From Cladorrhinum sp. PSN259 (lineage: Eukaryota; Ascomycota; Sordariomycetes; Sordariales; Podosporaceae): DNA of 64,000 bases. The DNA is taken from NCBI GenBank assembly GCA_033725935.1, contig MU867094.1, forward strand, positions 124,001-188,000. The letters are read 5' to 3'. A model generated the notes under the pieces. It was given only the letters and a program-made list of their open reading frames with translations, ran no database searches and had not been told where the DNA came from. The position numbers and the translations under genes were made by a program. Positions 38,994 through 51,336 of this stretch are shown here, in pieces. Every line of letters begins with the position of its first letter. Within the stretch, counting starts at the first letter, position 1.

Positions 38994-41546
38994 ATGCCTA
39001 CTCAGCAACAACAACAACCCAGGCGACAACAGGATAGCGGCCAGGTCCTATTGCTCATCATCTTCCTCTACTTCTTCCTCTTTTCAGGAAATGATGTTCC
39101 GGCCTTGGTCACTAACCCTTTCACCGGGGCAGACAGACTAAACCGCCAGAGGGAAGCATTTGGGGTGCTGAACAGCACCAACTACGGCGATTTCTTACCA
39201 AAGGGAAAGAAGGAGGGCCTACCTGGTGATCCCCCTTGGGAGGCACCGCACTATCTCAACCTAACGGGTTTCCGAGAGACGGACGGCTACGCTTGGGAGG
39301 ATCTCCAAGGTTTCAGGACTCGTTGTCATCAGTGGAGCAAGAACGCCTACCCTCCACGGGATGGTGCGAAAGAATGGTGGGATCACGGTGCGGTCAAGCA
39401 AACATGGCAGAATGCTACAGGTGCGGTACAGGGCAAGTACGTGCGCCGCCAGGGCTCAGTTGCCAAAAAGGCGTCTGGTTACAACCTCACGGCCATTGCA
39501 CCCGAGGTCGACTGGCCAGAAGGCCATGATAACTGGTGGTGGAATGTTACCGGCTCCCAAGGCACACTCTTGGTGCGGTTAAGGGAGAATGATTCCGAGG
39601 AGAAATTATATCGCGAGACGCCCGAGAAGGAGAGTGCAGAGGCACACCCGGCAAGCCTAGCGCGCGAGGCATCAGCTATTGTGACTTTCCAGGACGAGGA
39701 TAAGAGCTCGTCTTCCTTTTCTCTAAGAGTTCACGGTGTTCACTGGCCATTACAGGGCTCCATGCTCCTTACAACCACGAGTGAAAAGTTCGCTGGCATC
39801 TTTGGGCTGCCGCATCTCGCACCCGATGCCGACTTTTTCCGTACAAGCCAAAAGCTTTTGAACCACACCCTGGATAAGGTCCTGCGCAAAAAGGAACGTA
39901 GCAGGTTCACCGATTCAGGGAATCCTTGGAACGCTGTGGTCGAAGAAGATGAAGGACCCATCCCACGTTGCGAATACATAATGTACCTGCAACTATACCA
40001 ACTTGATCAGCAATACCTCAACAGCAATCCTTCTATCATTAAGCCGGCTATTTCACCTGTTGAGGCCTTGGAGAGGGAACTCCGATTTCCCACGGGAGCG
40101 CCTGGGAAGAAGACGCCGGAACTCCACATGTCGTTTGTTGCCTGGTCTCCTGATTGCTCATATTATATCGAATCGAAAGGTCCTCCTTTATTTCCGTCGG
40201 ACGAAGGACACCATCTGGTCGGCGTGAAGGAGGAGGTCTTGCTTCACCGTGCCAACTACTCCTTGCTCGCCTTCGTCTTCACCTTCCTTGGGCAAATTTA
40301 TTTTCTAAAGACTCAGATTAAGGAATCTCCGACGCCATCTACTCTCAGCCGTCTCAGCTTTTATACCGTGTCCGCCATGCTGCTGGCAGACAGTTTGGTC
40401 GTTACATGCTCATTGACATGGTCGTTTGCTGCCATTGCCACCTTCCAGCCTAGTATGCTACTCACCTTTGTCAGTTTCTTGTCGGCCTCGATTGGAGCAG
40501 GATTCCTAGGGACTATACATCAAAACAGCCCTGAACGAAGGGCCCGAGAACGTGAGCGAGAGCAAAATCGCAACAGCGCAAACAGCGCCAATGCTCCCGG
40601 GGCGGCTGCTATACCGCCGACGACTACAACACAAGCTTCCAATGATACGCTTCCGCCCCCCGTCACAGCTGGACCTCCCCGAACGCCATTACCACCCATA
40701 ATCATCCCCTCCGACCAGGACATCGACGCCGAGATCGCCGAAGCAACAGCAGCAGGAGCCACTGCCGTCCCCGGCGCCGCCCGAGGCCCCCGTAACCCAG
40801 TCGGGACCGTTGGGGTCGCATTCGTGCTCATAATCATGTTCATCCTGGTGCTAACCGCTATTTCCCTCAACTGGCCACCCCGTGCTCGCGCAATCTACTT
40901 CAACACCATCGCCTTTTCATACTTTTCCCTCTGGTGTCCGCAGATATGCCGAAACGCTCGGCGAAATTCCAGAAAGAGTTTTTCATGGAGTTTCATCATC
41001 GGCCAGTCCGTCTGCCGACTCTTGCCGTTTGCTTATTTCTACCTGTGGGAAGACAACATCCTGTTCGTGGAAACTGACACAGTAGCATTTGCTTTCCTGG
41101 TAGGCTGGGTATGGCTCCAGTGCTGCGTCATGGTCGCGCAGGAGGTATGGGAGCCAAGACTGGGGATACCGTTTCCCACGGGGTGGATGCCTGAGATGTG
41201 GGATTACCATAGGATTCTAAGACAGGAGGACATCGAGAGCGGGGCGGTGTTGATTGGGTCCGAGGCCGGCGAAGGTGGTTCGCAGTTGAGGGAGCGGTCG
41301 AAAGAGCTGAAGCAGAGGGGCATGACGCTCAGGAGCGTTGATTGTGCCATCTGTAGGGACGAGATGTACGTGCCTGTCGTTATGGCCGGGAGACAGGACA
41401 CAAGTTGGAGCATGGCGGATATGCTAGAGAGGAAGCAGTACATGATTACGCCGTGCAGGCACATGTTTCATACCAAGTGCCTGGAGCAGTGGTTTAGGAA
41501 GCGGTTGGTATGTCCTATTTGTCGGGAGGATTTGCAACCTTTGTAA
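38994..41546 (+). CDS. TUL1: Tul1/DscA-type transmembrane RING E3 ubiquitin ligase
   Basis: A single exon of 850 residues. This is the RING subunit of the Golgi/endosome DSC (Tul1) complex, which ubiquitinates membrane proteins and, in many fungi, is needed for SREBP activation. A membrane segment (about 20-34, LLLIIFLYFFLFSG) precedes a large lumenal domain with several N-glycosylation sequons (NLT, NAT, NVT, NHT). From about 420 on come several membrane helices (for example YSLLAFVFTFLGQIYFL, FVLIIMFILVLTAISL), with a disordered Ala/Pro loop between. The C-terminal RING-H2 has C784, C787, C821, H823, H826, C829, C840 and C843 (CAIC ... CRHMFHTKCLEQW ... CPIC). The spacing between the first two Cys pairs is long (about 33 residues), as in Tul1. 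No intron is needed. Confidence 0.93.
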   Translation: MPTQQQQQPRRQQDSGQVLLLIIFLYFFLFSGNDVPALVTNPFTGADRLNRQREAFGVLNSTNYGDFLPKGKKEGLPGDPPWEAPHYLNLTGFRETDGYAWEDLQGFRTRCHQWSKNAYPPRDGAKEWWDHGAVKQTWQNATGAVQGKYVRRQGSVAKKASGYNLTAIAPEVDWPEGHDNWWWNVTGSQGTLLVRLRENDSEEKLYRETPEKESAEAHPASLAREASAIVTFQDEDKSSSSFSLRVHGVHWPLQGSMLLTTTSEKFAGIFGLPHLAPDADFFRTSQKLLNHTLDKVLRKKERSRFTDSGNPWNAVVEEDEGPIPRCEYIMYLQLYQLDQQYLNSNPSIIKPAISPVEALERELRFPTGAPGKKTPELHMSFVAWSPDCSYYIESKGPPLFPSDEGHHLVGVKEEVLLHRANYSLLAFVFTFLGQIYFLKTQIKESPTPSTLSRLSFYTVSAMLLADSLVVTCSLTWSFAAIATFQPSMLLTFVSFLSASIGAGFLGTIHQNSPERRAREREREQNRNSANSANAPGAAAIPPTTTTQASNDTLPPPVTAGPPRTPLPPIIIPSDQDIDAEIAEATAAGATAVPGAARGPRNPVGTVGVAFVLIIMFILVLTAISLNWPPRARAIYFNTIAFSYFSLWCPQICRNARRNSRKSFSWSFIIGQSVCRLLPFAYFYLWEDNILFVETDTVAFAFLVGWVWLQCCVMVAQEVWEPRLGIPFPTGWMPEMWDYHRILRQEDIESGAVLIGSEAGEGGSQLRERSKELKQRGMTLRSVDCAICRDEMYVPVVMAGRQDTSWSMADMLERKQYMITPCRHMFHTKCLEQWFRKRLVCPICREDLQPL

Positions 41547-42280
41547 TATTTTTAGGGGGGCCGGTATTGTTTTCAGCGAGGGAAATGAATGGTAAGGATC
41601 TACACACATACATAAGCCATTATTGTGAGCGTAGTTTGTGTTTTAAAATGTAGATTGACATCATTTTGTAATTGAAAAATCATATCTCGATTCATGTTTC
41701 AAAATTTGTGTGTTCAAGGGATTAAATGTAGCTCTTCCAGTGTGTTGTTTACGCCAGGAGTTGGTATCTGCCCTATTATGACTTGGGGGGCACTTGAACG
41801 ATATGTAGCAGCATGCTGTGGCGGCTCAATTTCATCACGGTGGCTTGTCTCGTCTTCGACCTTAAGATATTTTAATGATATTTCAATATTCATTGACATT
41901 AAACAGAACAAATGGATGATCAACAGGAAGAGACGAAAATAAAGATAAAAAGAGAATCAGGAATAAGCCATTCTAATTATGTTTCTTGTTTCCAAATAAA
42001 ACCCCTCAAAACAAGCTCGAGCTTCATAATCATGCCAGAGATTAGCTAGAAAGATAATAAGGATTTGATCAAAATCCACCCAGAAATGCAGTACCAGTAC
42101 CGCCGTTAATACAGAGAAGACAGATGTGCATACAACATATCCTCTCTCTCTCTTTCATTTCTTATGTCCATATCCAAATCAAGACATAGCAAAACGTAGT
42201 ATTCAAAAAAAAATTGGAAAAATTGGAAAAATCAGGGTATATGAACAGAGAAGAGAATATATCCAAAAGCATATCGTAAA
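41547..42280. other. Convergent 3' flanking region
   Basis: About 730 AT-rich bases between converging genes. Two 3' UTRs are expected. No gene is seen. Confidence 0.55.
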
Positions 42281-44487
42281 TCACCACCTAATCTCCTTCA
42301 CTTTTGTTTTCAGATCCGGCGTACCAACCTTGAGATCTCTAGACCCAATCTGTATGATAGCCGAGCGCTCTTGTAAATCAAACTCGACAGCTCTGACCAT
42401 AACACGCTTCCCTGCTGGGACTGGTTTGGATGAGCTCACTGGGAACCCTGGAGATAACGAGTCCATGTACTGACCAGGACTGTCCAGATACTCAAATTTT
42501 GGTGGCGGGCTGTGACTTAGTCTCCCGTATGTGCTGGATGTTGCCGAAGATGGAGTGACAGATCGGCTGGCTCCTCTGTATGAATACCCATCAACAGGGC
42601 TAGCCTCCGGCGAAGGCATGAACCCGTTCGAGTATAATTCTTCCTCTTCCACATCGGTGATCCACATGCCAATGCGCGCTGTGAGCTCGCTATCCCACAT
42701 ACCCTCACGCCTGGCGCTGCTCCTCAAAAGCTGAATGGCTTGTCGTCTGATGTGCGGCTCCCGGCACTTGGTGGCAACTACGTACAGTGGTGGGACAATG
42801 CCCAAATCGGCACTGAAACTTGGCTTGATGTGACGTGCGGCGTATGCACTTCCTCCAAAAATGTTCGGTTCGCAACGGTCTTGATGTTTGCAATTGTTAT
42901 GATTCGGACACCGCCTGGCTGCTGCCCTCCTTTCCTCATCGCCGACGACCTCGAGCGCCAATTCTACGAGGTGCTTGAACTCCGAAGTGAATCCGTCAAA
43001 GTGCATTTCGCTATCCCGATATGTCATGAGGAAGAGAACCCTCGTCATGACCTGGTTCATCTTGAGCACTACGATTGCCGCCTTCTCTTGGCTGCTGATT
43101 CCCGGTGCGGTTCTTGAAGCGAGAATGTGTTCGTAGGCTGATGACCAGTCGTCAAGTTCTTTGGCGTAACCGATGCCTAATTGTAATAATTCTGGTGGTA
43201 AAATGCCCATGACTCCGTTTTGGGCCTGGGCGAACAGAGTCTCGTGAAAACGGAAAATACCCTCGATTAGTTTATCCCATGCCAATCTGGCTTCCTTTGC
43301 AGATGCAAAGCGCTCCGGTATGGGGTCCTGATTAATCGACATTGGTGGCGGCGAGCCCCGTTCTGAAGCGGGTGAGCCTGGGTCCTGGGCGGTGTGACCA
43401 GTCAAGCTGACAACCCACGGATGGGGGAAATGGAAGGCCATATCATAAGATTTGGCTTGTATCGCAAGCCGAGTAAACATTTGAGTAAGCTCATCCTCCA
43501 CCGTGTCGTCAGGACTGGGGCTGAACGACCGTCTTCTTTCTACGCGAAGCTTGTCTAGAAGGGCCAGCCCGTTCTGGATTTGGACAATTGCTTGTTTGTG
43601 ATGACCTACAAACGAGTCGAAGCACGCCAGGAGCACGCTGGCCATCAACCTCGTCCTATTCGATGTTGTCGCAACGGAATCCGCTCGCAAGAGAGAGGTG
43701 CAAGCGTTAGAGTACTGCCGGAAAGCCACTTCCCAGTGTCTAACGGCACTGTCGTAGCGATTTAGACTTGATGATGGGGAACTCGGTGGCGACTCATTGG
43801 ACTTATCCAATGTCTTGTAAAGCGCCCCAAGTGCAATGACAGCGTGACGAATGGCAGCCGCCGCGTGGCATTCACGTGGAACACTGTGTGCCCAGAAGCC
43901 GAGATCGAAAAAGCCAGAAAGGTCGTTGGCTGTTTGCTCACGGAACAGCTGGAAGTACTGTCCTTCCTCGGCGTCCAGGGGAAGGTTTGTGGATAGAATG
44001 TTGAGTAGCGCCGGTACCATCGTCGTGGTGGGCGTCAGTGGGGGTGTAGTACGCCGTTGCTGGTATTTGACAACCCGTCTCGGAGGAAGCGTGATCGCTG
44101 ACCGGCCAGGGGGCGGCGCACTGGCTATTGTGGCAGGTTTTGGCGCAATTCTGACCTCTTCAAAAGGCCTTGCACTGCGTGGGGGAGGCGGATATCCGGA
44201 ACACACTTTTTTTGATCGCACACAATTGTAGCATTCGGGTCTCTGCTCATCGCATTTGATTCTCCGTTGTCTACGTAACAGGGGTTAGCGCCACCAACCA
44301 ACATAAACACATTTCACTCGTGAGAGGTGCGGGAAGGGCGGTAGGATCAAACTTACTTGCAGTTGTTGCATCCCGTCTTAACTTTTGGCTTGCTTGTCCT
44401 AGCACGCTTCTTTTTCTGTTCGTCGCCAGATGACCCGTTTGTGACGGGAGACAGTGCAGACTGGTTGTTGACCGAGGCTGGAGCCAT
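42281..44487 (-). CDS. Zn2Cys6 fungal transcription factor
   Basis: Two minus-strand exons, 44357-44487 and 42281-44270, give 706 residues. The binuclear zinc cluster is complete: C40, C43, C50, C57, C60 and C67, with spacing C-2-C-6-C-6-C-2-C-6-C. It is preceded by a basic stretch (KKKRARTSKPKVKTG). The 86-nt intron splits the cluster after the second Cys, a common place in these genes. The remaining 600 residues resemble the long middle region of fungal C6 factors (Fungal_trans_2-like: RHAVIALGALYKTLD, RHWEVAFRQYSNA, LLACFDSFVGHHKQAIVQI). The end is disordered with Ser/Pro stretches. Target genes cannot be inferred. The 4.3 kb upstream has no other gene, so the regulatory region may be long. 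Confidence 0.92.
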
Positions 44488-47400
44488 GGTGGCGTCTGTG
44501 AGTATAACCATTTGGATGCGCGCAGATTGATCAAGTTGTCACCCGCAGCCAATTGGGCTGTCAGGGCAATTGGATATATAAGTCGACCGGTGGAGATCTG
44601 AAGCTCTGTCCTTTCGACGGTGCTTCGGCTCTTGATTTTGACAGGCAGGGAGTTCCCAGGTTTGCGCCAGCTTGGGAGTTCGGATGAATCAAGCGACCTG
44701 TCGCAGATGGTTGAGGTTGTCTTGGGGTCTCAAACCAGAACAAATTACCCAGTTTGGGGGTGATTAACGTATAGAGAGAGAAAGAGTAAGGTATGTGGAT
44801 TGGTGTTTCGAACGGTCTCGTCGAGGAGGGACAGGAGCAGCAAGGGGGGCCAGGGCGAGGCTCGCTGGACTTATAAAAGTAGAAGCCCTATGCGGGCGAG
44901 TTCAGGCCGCCGTCCAGCCCACTTCCACCGTGTCGTTCAGGGCTTTGCGGGCGGGCCGAGTTAGCGTGGTTTTGAATGCCAAGAGTACCCTGCCGCTCAC
45001 TCTTCAGGGACAAGGGGGGGTGGTCTTGGCGATTCCGAGGTCAATAATTTGTCAAACGGCACAGAAAGTACAAGATCCAAAATGAAGAACGAAGGCGATT
45101 GATGAGACAAACAAGATGATGATGTTAATAATGATGTCAATGCTTAGATATTCGCAAACGAAGATCGGTGATCGAAATGGTAACCAGACGGCCTAGATAT
45201 TCCTCGGTGTCCACTGCATGCAAGTTTGAAAAAACGAGGAGAAGCACAAGTCCATCCAAATCCACGTCCCCATCCACATCATCCCAGTCACACGGCTGCG
45301 AGGTTGCCTCTTGTCGTCGACTTCGTCCTACAACGGTGGCTGTCGCCCAAGATTCGGATTGGCTAAATGTTTCCCAGGCGTTGTATGCAGCACTTGATTG
45401 CCGAAATGCTCTAGATAGTTGAGACTTCCAAGTTGACTTGGGAGGGTTGCATCTGCTGGTCGAATAGTTTCCAAAAGTTTCACTCGAAGCAGATGTCGGA
45501 AATTGACGGGGATATCGCCAGGTTGCTCGACTGGGAAGGAGAATTTCCCATCCCAGTCATGCCCCGGAAAGAGCTACAGAGCAAGTGAGTCCCCTCCCCC
45601 TTGCAATTCGCAGCCGCGCACAAGCTGCAGATTTCTGCAGATTTGCTCCCAGGGTTATAATTCTACACTACCTTAGCGCATGTCAGTTTCCCCAACTAAA
45701 ACGCTCTTCACTTCTATCGTTATTCTGCCAGATGCACCGCGCCTCCACAAGATAGTTGACCGCTCTCCGAAGCCGAGGGATGGAAGGGCGATACAGTGCT
45801 CTCCCGAGGCGGGGGTGGCTGTTTACGACCGCGATGACGCAGCGGCAGGTTGTGGAGGTGTGGTGTGCGTGTGTGTGTGTGCCATCTGTACAGATTACAG
45901 TACATGTGCCCCGACGGTCCATCGTCCTCTGTCGATCAACCACTCGGCCGTCATATTTGCCCGTTGCCAATTTGTCAGATTCCGCTTTGTGCTTTGGAGC
46001 TTTCCTGCTCCGAGACTACGGCGGTAAAACCGATAAAACATAATAATAATAATAATATCATCAGTCTATTCATGTCATCTCAAGTATGTTGCAGCCCACC
46101 CATCTGGCTCCACCACAGTCTCATGTGCCACCGTCTTGCCTTGCCCTAGACTATGGATCTTGCAATATTCTCGAATCATTCACGGCCACTCCGAATTACA
46201 ATGTTGGAGTTATTACATACGCGGCCTCATCAAAAACCGACCCGTCGCAAAGAACAAAGAATGGGGTACTTGCTACACCAGAGGTGAGCGGGTCTTCACC
46301 CCCATCTCAGCCCTATGGACAAGCCAAACGGTTGGGGGTGGCCCCTTTCCTGTCCAATACCCGTTGACCGCAACCACGCACAGTCGATCGACGCAAGAGG
46401 TCTGGCGAGACGCAGAGCAGATAAATCCTTCATGCGCAGGTCAAAAGTGTTCCTGCAAGTCGTCAGTTCAGCCCTATGCGTCTTCCTCGACGCCAAGACG
46501 GCAGGCAAGTGCACAGTCTCGGGTCTTCCTCCGCATTACCATGTCTCTTCTACAGATGTCTCGGAGCTCTCTGGATGGTTGTCTTGTCTTGCATGCGCCT
46601 GCCCTTTTCGACCATCGGTGGAATGGACATTACCAAACGGCAACCTCCCAGCAATATGGTCCCAAGTCAGACCTTCTTGGCTATACCTTACTTGGAAAAA
46701 TAACAGCACTTGCCCTCTGGATGAGGTCATTGACCAGCGTCGAGCCGTCTCACACGAGGTCGGTAGGTCGGCTGCCTCGAATTCGAGAAGCAGAAGCTGC
46801 TGCGCCCCTATCTGATTGTGGAGGTGGCGCTTCCTCAGATATCGCTCGTCGACGGGGAAGCGGTGAGGAGTCGTGGGACTTTGGGACATGGAACCTCGGG
46901 CATAGGTAGGGACGGTACATGTACCTAAGTCTAGGGAGCACCGGTGAAACCACGGGCAACTCCCAAATTGGTGGCCGAACGATTTCCGTGCGATGCGACA
47001 CTCATAAACTCTCTGCAAGACCTCTTTTCCAGAACCGTGCAAAAGCCAATCAATTCTCCGTGTTGCCAAGGGAAAAGTAAGCTATGGACGCGGGGAGGGA
47101 CGAGGAAGCCTGGCGGAAAGCCGTGCTGCAAGGTGCTCTCCATTCTCGGCCCCGCTTCCTATCCCGTCTCTGATATCCGTGAGCATGGTGGGGAAGTACT
47201 GGGCTGTGCTCCCCTCCCCTCCCGTCCATCACCACACACACACACACATCCATGTCCCTCAATATCCCGCATCATCACTTCTTCGTCAGAATCCTCCTCA
47301 ACAACATCGAGGCCGTGCCAAAAGTCGTCCGTCATGACTTCCGCGAGACGGGCTCATCAACCGGCGGTGAGTGGAACGTTTTCGAGATCGACATGTTGGC

Positions 47401-48757
47401 CGGGCGCCATGACACACCCAGATGGCCTTCTGCACTGGCAGGGAAACCAGCAATAATCGTAATTCCACGTCCCACTAATCGGCAGGTACTCCGGGGTTTC
47501 TCTGGTCTATTCATCGAGAAGTTTCACGAAGACAATTATAAATGATACCTCACACAGATGCCATGACCACTCAAGCTTGCCTACCTACGGATACCTACGC
47601 CGTAGTGCAGTGTAGACGCTCTCGGACGTGGCTGAATCCTTGAATGCTACGACGCACATTTGGTAGCCAGTCAATAATGGGCCCAGTGATCTGGCTCGGG
47701 AGTGAGATTCTTGTTATGACAATGATACCCGGCCCAAGCCCAGGTGGGACGACAATATGCTGACGGTCGCGCCCGTTTTTAAAAGCTCCCCCGGGGTCCT
47801 TCCTCTGCCGAGATAACGGCTTCGGCGATTTCAACCATTTAGTCTCTAAATAGCTCCGAAAAAGACCTCGGGCCAAGTGCTCAAGCACCAGCCGGGGCCG
47901 GTACGTAGGTGGCATGTAACCATCCATCAGTTTGATATATATATCAGACAGCTCTTAATATGTTGCCGGCTCGGCTCTGATATTAGCTGTCAGAGTTCGA
48001 TGAGCCAACCTCGGTTTGGCAATTTATAGAACATCCTACCAGGTTTCCCCAACAATGGAAGATTCAATACAGGTTCTTTCGTTCCGATTTGCCCGATCGC
48101 AAGATTCGCAAGAGCCACTTTGTCGCCAGTTGTGGATTCAGCCCTACGAGGCCATCTCCAAGAACGCTAGAAAAAAATCCCCCACCAACTTAAATTTAGC
48201 GCTCTAGCACGGGCCAACCATAGCACATCTTGAAGATTCTTGTTTCGGTTCAACAAAACTTGTGGCTTGAAATCTGAGGCCTCACATCCATTCATTCACC
48301 ATTAGAACTGTGAGAATTTTAATGCCGGACATGTGCGTCGCACATAACAAGGTATTATTTTCGAAGCTTCCCGAGCCGCCAGTGCCGGAGAAATTTAAGT
48401 CGTTCTAGGAATCCTCACACGGATTCATCTAGCATTCCCGATCATGCTGCGGAGGCTGACTGATACCAACAATCTCAAAGATAGCAATATTGAGAGTTCT
48501 CACAGAATGATATTCTACAGTAGAATGACTTTGCCAGGCTTTCATCTAAAGTTTTGGACATCGTAGTGGAATATCTCACAAAAAGACATTTTCAGCGAGT
48601 GGTCTGTGCGCGATATAACTGAAGGCCTAACTGAACCCATCTTCACAACACCCTTGGTTTTTCCTTACCACTCTTTAACTCTTACAAGTTTGGGTTTAAA
48701 CATATATTCACCAACAACAGCTACAAAAAAAAGATATATATATATATATATATTAAA
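44488..48757. other. 4.3 kb gene-poor region with overlapping long ORFs
   Basis: No gene is supported here. Between 46136 and 47456 several frames are open together (46136-46909 and 46315-46815 on +, 46536-47069 on -, 46944-47456 on +), but none has recognisable domains, and their composition (many R, S, P, W, C) looks noncoding. CA/TG-rich short repeats occur near 45860-45880 and 47234-47250. The left part is the 5' region of the zinc-cluster gene and the right part the RIT1 promoter. Confidence 0.5.
48734..48753. repeat. AT dinucleotide microsatellite next to the RIT1 start codon
   Basis: About ten alternating AT units end five bases before the ATG at 48758. The repeat would form the last part of the 5' leader. 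Confidence 0.9.
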
Positions 48758-50369
48758 ATGACAACCCTCACACTAGCAGATGTCATATTTCCCGAGCAAG
48801 CCAACCACAATTTTTCTCGAATTTTGAGCGACCTAAAGAGGTCAAACCTCTCAATCACCAACAGGCTGAAATCCATCCTCCAGGATGCCACATTCGTCGA
48901 ACAGGTAGCTGAGGCGCTGGGCTTACCTCTCGTGGCCAACGAGCGCTGCGGGAGCTGGTATATAGACCCAAAACACAAGCAAGGGTCTGCCTACTTCAAG
49001 AGCACGGATGGACACACGGGACAGTGGAAGTTTAGTACCAGGAGGTTGAATTTGCACTTGCTGGAGGTTATCGGGAGGAACGACGGGTATGTTGTTTTCC
49101 CTTCCCTTCACGGGTCATGAGTGGGACTGTTGCCATGTTCTGCAATGATGCAGCTACCCGTTAGTTTTTCATGGGATCGATTGGTGGCTTATTGAATGTT
49201 AAACGGCTGACCACGGATACCTGCCTGCCTGCAGGTGCATAATTGTTGACTCGACTCGGCGAGGCAAACGTGAGTTTTCAAACTCTCATGATTTTGGTTG
49301 ATGATTTTTTTTTTAAAGTACTGAGCCATTTTTTTCCCCTCCAGGACACCCAGATGCCCTCAGCAAGACCATACCAACCTGGTGTGCAGTCTTGAACAGG
49401 GTACTGTTCCCTGACATCCCCTCGTGTCACGAGCTGTTCGTCCCACCAAACACGGTCTCGGACTCTGAAGCAAGTCAAATTTCAGCTCGCATACCGGAAT
49501 TTGTCTCGTCGTTTCTTGCTTTGGCTATTGACCTGCGGCCTCTGAGGGCCCACTTAACGAAGCCCCTTCGGCCACTCTGGGTGACTCACGACGATGATCT
49601 CTCTGATCTCGCCGAGGGACTGGCGGGCGAGGAGATGACAAACAATTTCCATCCTGTTGTGTGCTGTACCAGTTCAAGGAGGGTAGTTGGTACCGAGCTC
49701 GGTGAGGGCGGGTACATCCAGGGCGCCGGAGACGACACAGAGAACTGGGCGCTGGGGCTTACTGCGCCTATATGGTGGAAGTATCAAGACGAGCTTCTTA
49801 GCACGCCTGAGGGCGACCTGCCTGAGTTGATTAAGGAGTTGGTTCAGAGGGAGGGTCCTGCTGGCGATGCAGGGAATGAAGTAAGAAAGGTGGCGCCCGG
49901 CATCTTTGTTGGCACACTGCAAGCTGCCCCAGCGCCTATACCCGCAGGTACCTGCTTGATAACCTTGTTGCCTAAGCCTACTGACAAGAGCTCGTGGGTC
50001 AAGTCAAGCTCTCACATTGAGGTTGGCCTGGGCAAGAACAAGATTGCCAGCCGGATTTTGCGGGATGCACTACCGCAGATCTGCGACTTTGTCTCGAGCT
50101 TCTTGCAAAAGTCTGCCAGCACAGAAGAGAAGAGGATAGTAGTTCTCTGCGAAACTGGCAAGGACTTGTCAGTGGGGGTTGCCCTGGCTATATACTGCTG
50201 GTGCTTCGATGCGTCAGGCAATGTGCGGACAGAAGAAGCCAAACAGGGTTTCAACAAGACTGCCATTCGGGTCAAGTTGGGACACATCATGACGGCCGTC
50301 CCAGATGCCAACCCGAACAGAGCCACTCTTCAAAGCGTAAACAGTTTCCTCATGGACTGGCGTAAATGA
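48758..50369 (+). CDS. RIT1: Initiator tRNA A64 2'-O-ribosylphosphate transferase
   Basis: Three exons, 48758-49086, 49235-49269 (35 nt) and 49345-50369, give 462 residues. Rit1 adds a ribosyl phosphate to A64 of initiator tRNA-Met, which keeps it from serving in elongation. Family blocks are clear: FSRILSDLKRSNLSITNRL, NERCGSWYIDP, YFKSTDGHTGQWKFSTRRLN, CIIVDSTRRGKRHPDALSKT, TIPTWCAVLNR, and near the end VVLCETGKDLSVGVALAIYCWCF. The last carries a phosphatase-like P-loop starting at C390, typical of the dual-specificity-phosphatase-like C-terminal domain of this family. The tiny second exon encodes most of CIIVDSTRRGK and all phases fit. The dinucleotide repeat abutting the start is unusual. 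The HAD gene converges on it with only 153 bases between stops. Confidence 0.94.
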
Positions 50370-50522
50370 GACTCTTTTCAAGCTCTCTCTATTACATCCC
50401 TCTATCAAGCTCCCATCAGTGTATCATTTAAGTTCTAATTCCACTCGCCGCGCTCACGCCCGAACCCCTTTTTCGCTCGAAAAAGAATCACTCCTCACCA
50501 CGCAAACAAAACAAAGCCCCTT

Positions 50523-51336
50523 TTAGTTCGCAAGATCCCCACTCTCAAGCTTAGCCATAATCCCCTCGAACTCGCTCCAATCCTTCATGATAACCACCGC
50601 GCCCGCATCAGTCAACACCTTCTCCATTTTCTCCCTCTCCTCAGCCTTATAAGGTCCCACATACCCAATCACCTTGATACCCGCCCTAGTACCACTGAGG
50701 GTACCGCTCTTGCTATCCTCAACAGCGACGCACTCCTCAGCCTTCTTACCCATCTTCTCCATAGCCCACAGGTAGATTGCAGGGTCAGGCTTGCTGGTGG
50801 GCTTGGGCAGGCTAGTGGCAGCAGAGTAAACCTCCTCGCCGAAGTACTTGTCTTGTCCGACCTTCTCGATACTGGCCTTTACGCGGCGCAGAGCGGAGGA
50901 GCTCACAACAGCGAGCTTGTACTTCTTCTCCGCATCAAGCTTGGCGAGAACATCATCAACGCCAGGGCAGGAAACAAGCTTCTGCTTGAGCTTGGCGATG
51001 ACGACGTCCTCCTCGCGGCGGACGTAGTCATCTAGCTCCTCGTCCGTCATGGTGAAGCCGTAGCGCTGCTGGAGGGAGACCATCATCCCTCTGAAGTTTT
51101 GGCCGACGAACTCGACGATGAGCGATTCGCCCGTAAAAGGTTTTGGGAGGGAGACTTTCTTGTTGGCTGAGATCTCGTTGATGAGGTCTGCGCAGCCCTC
51201 GAAGGCCAGGTCCTCGGAGAGGACGAGGGTGTTGTCGCAGTCGAAGAGGATAGTGTTGATCTGTGACCCATAATTATTAGCTGTGGTTAGGGAAGGGGCA
51301 GGAACTGAGGAGGGAATGTATGCATACCTTGCCCAT
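50523..51336 (-). CDS. HAD-superfamily phosphatase (DOG/phosphoglycolate-phosphatase-like)
   Basis: Two minus-strand exons, 51328-51336 (9 nt, ATGGGCAAG) and 50523-51260, give 248 residues. All four HAD motifs are seen: motif I FDCDNTLV with D10 nucleophile and D12, motif II VVSSSALRRV, motif III Lys in KPTSKPDPAIY, and motif IV VAVEDSKSG. A helical cap (about 20-95) places it with the beta-phosphoglucomutase/DOG-type HADs, which dephosphorylate small phosphosugars or related metabolites. The exact substrate is unknown. The first exon has only three codons, before a 67-nt intron with GTATGC and CACAG. Without it the ORF has no ATG before motif I, so the micro-exon is needed for an active enzyme. 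Confidence 0.9.
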
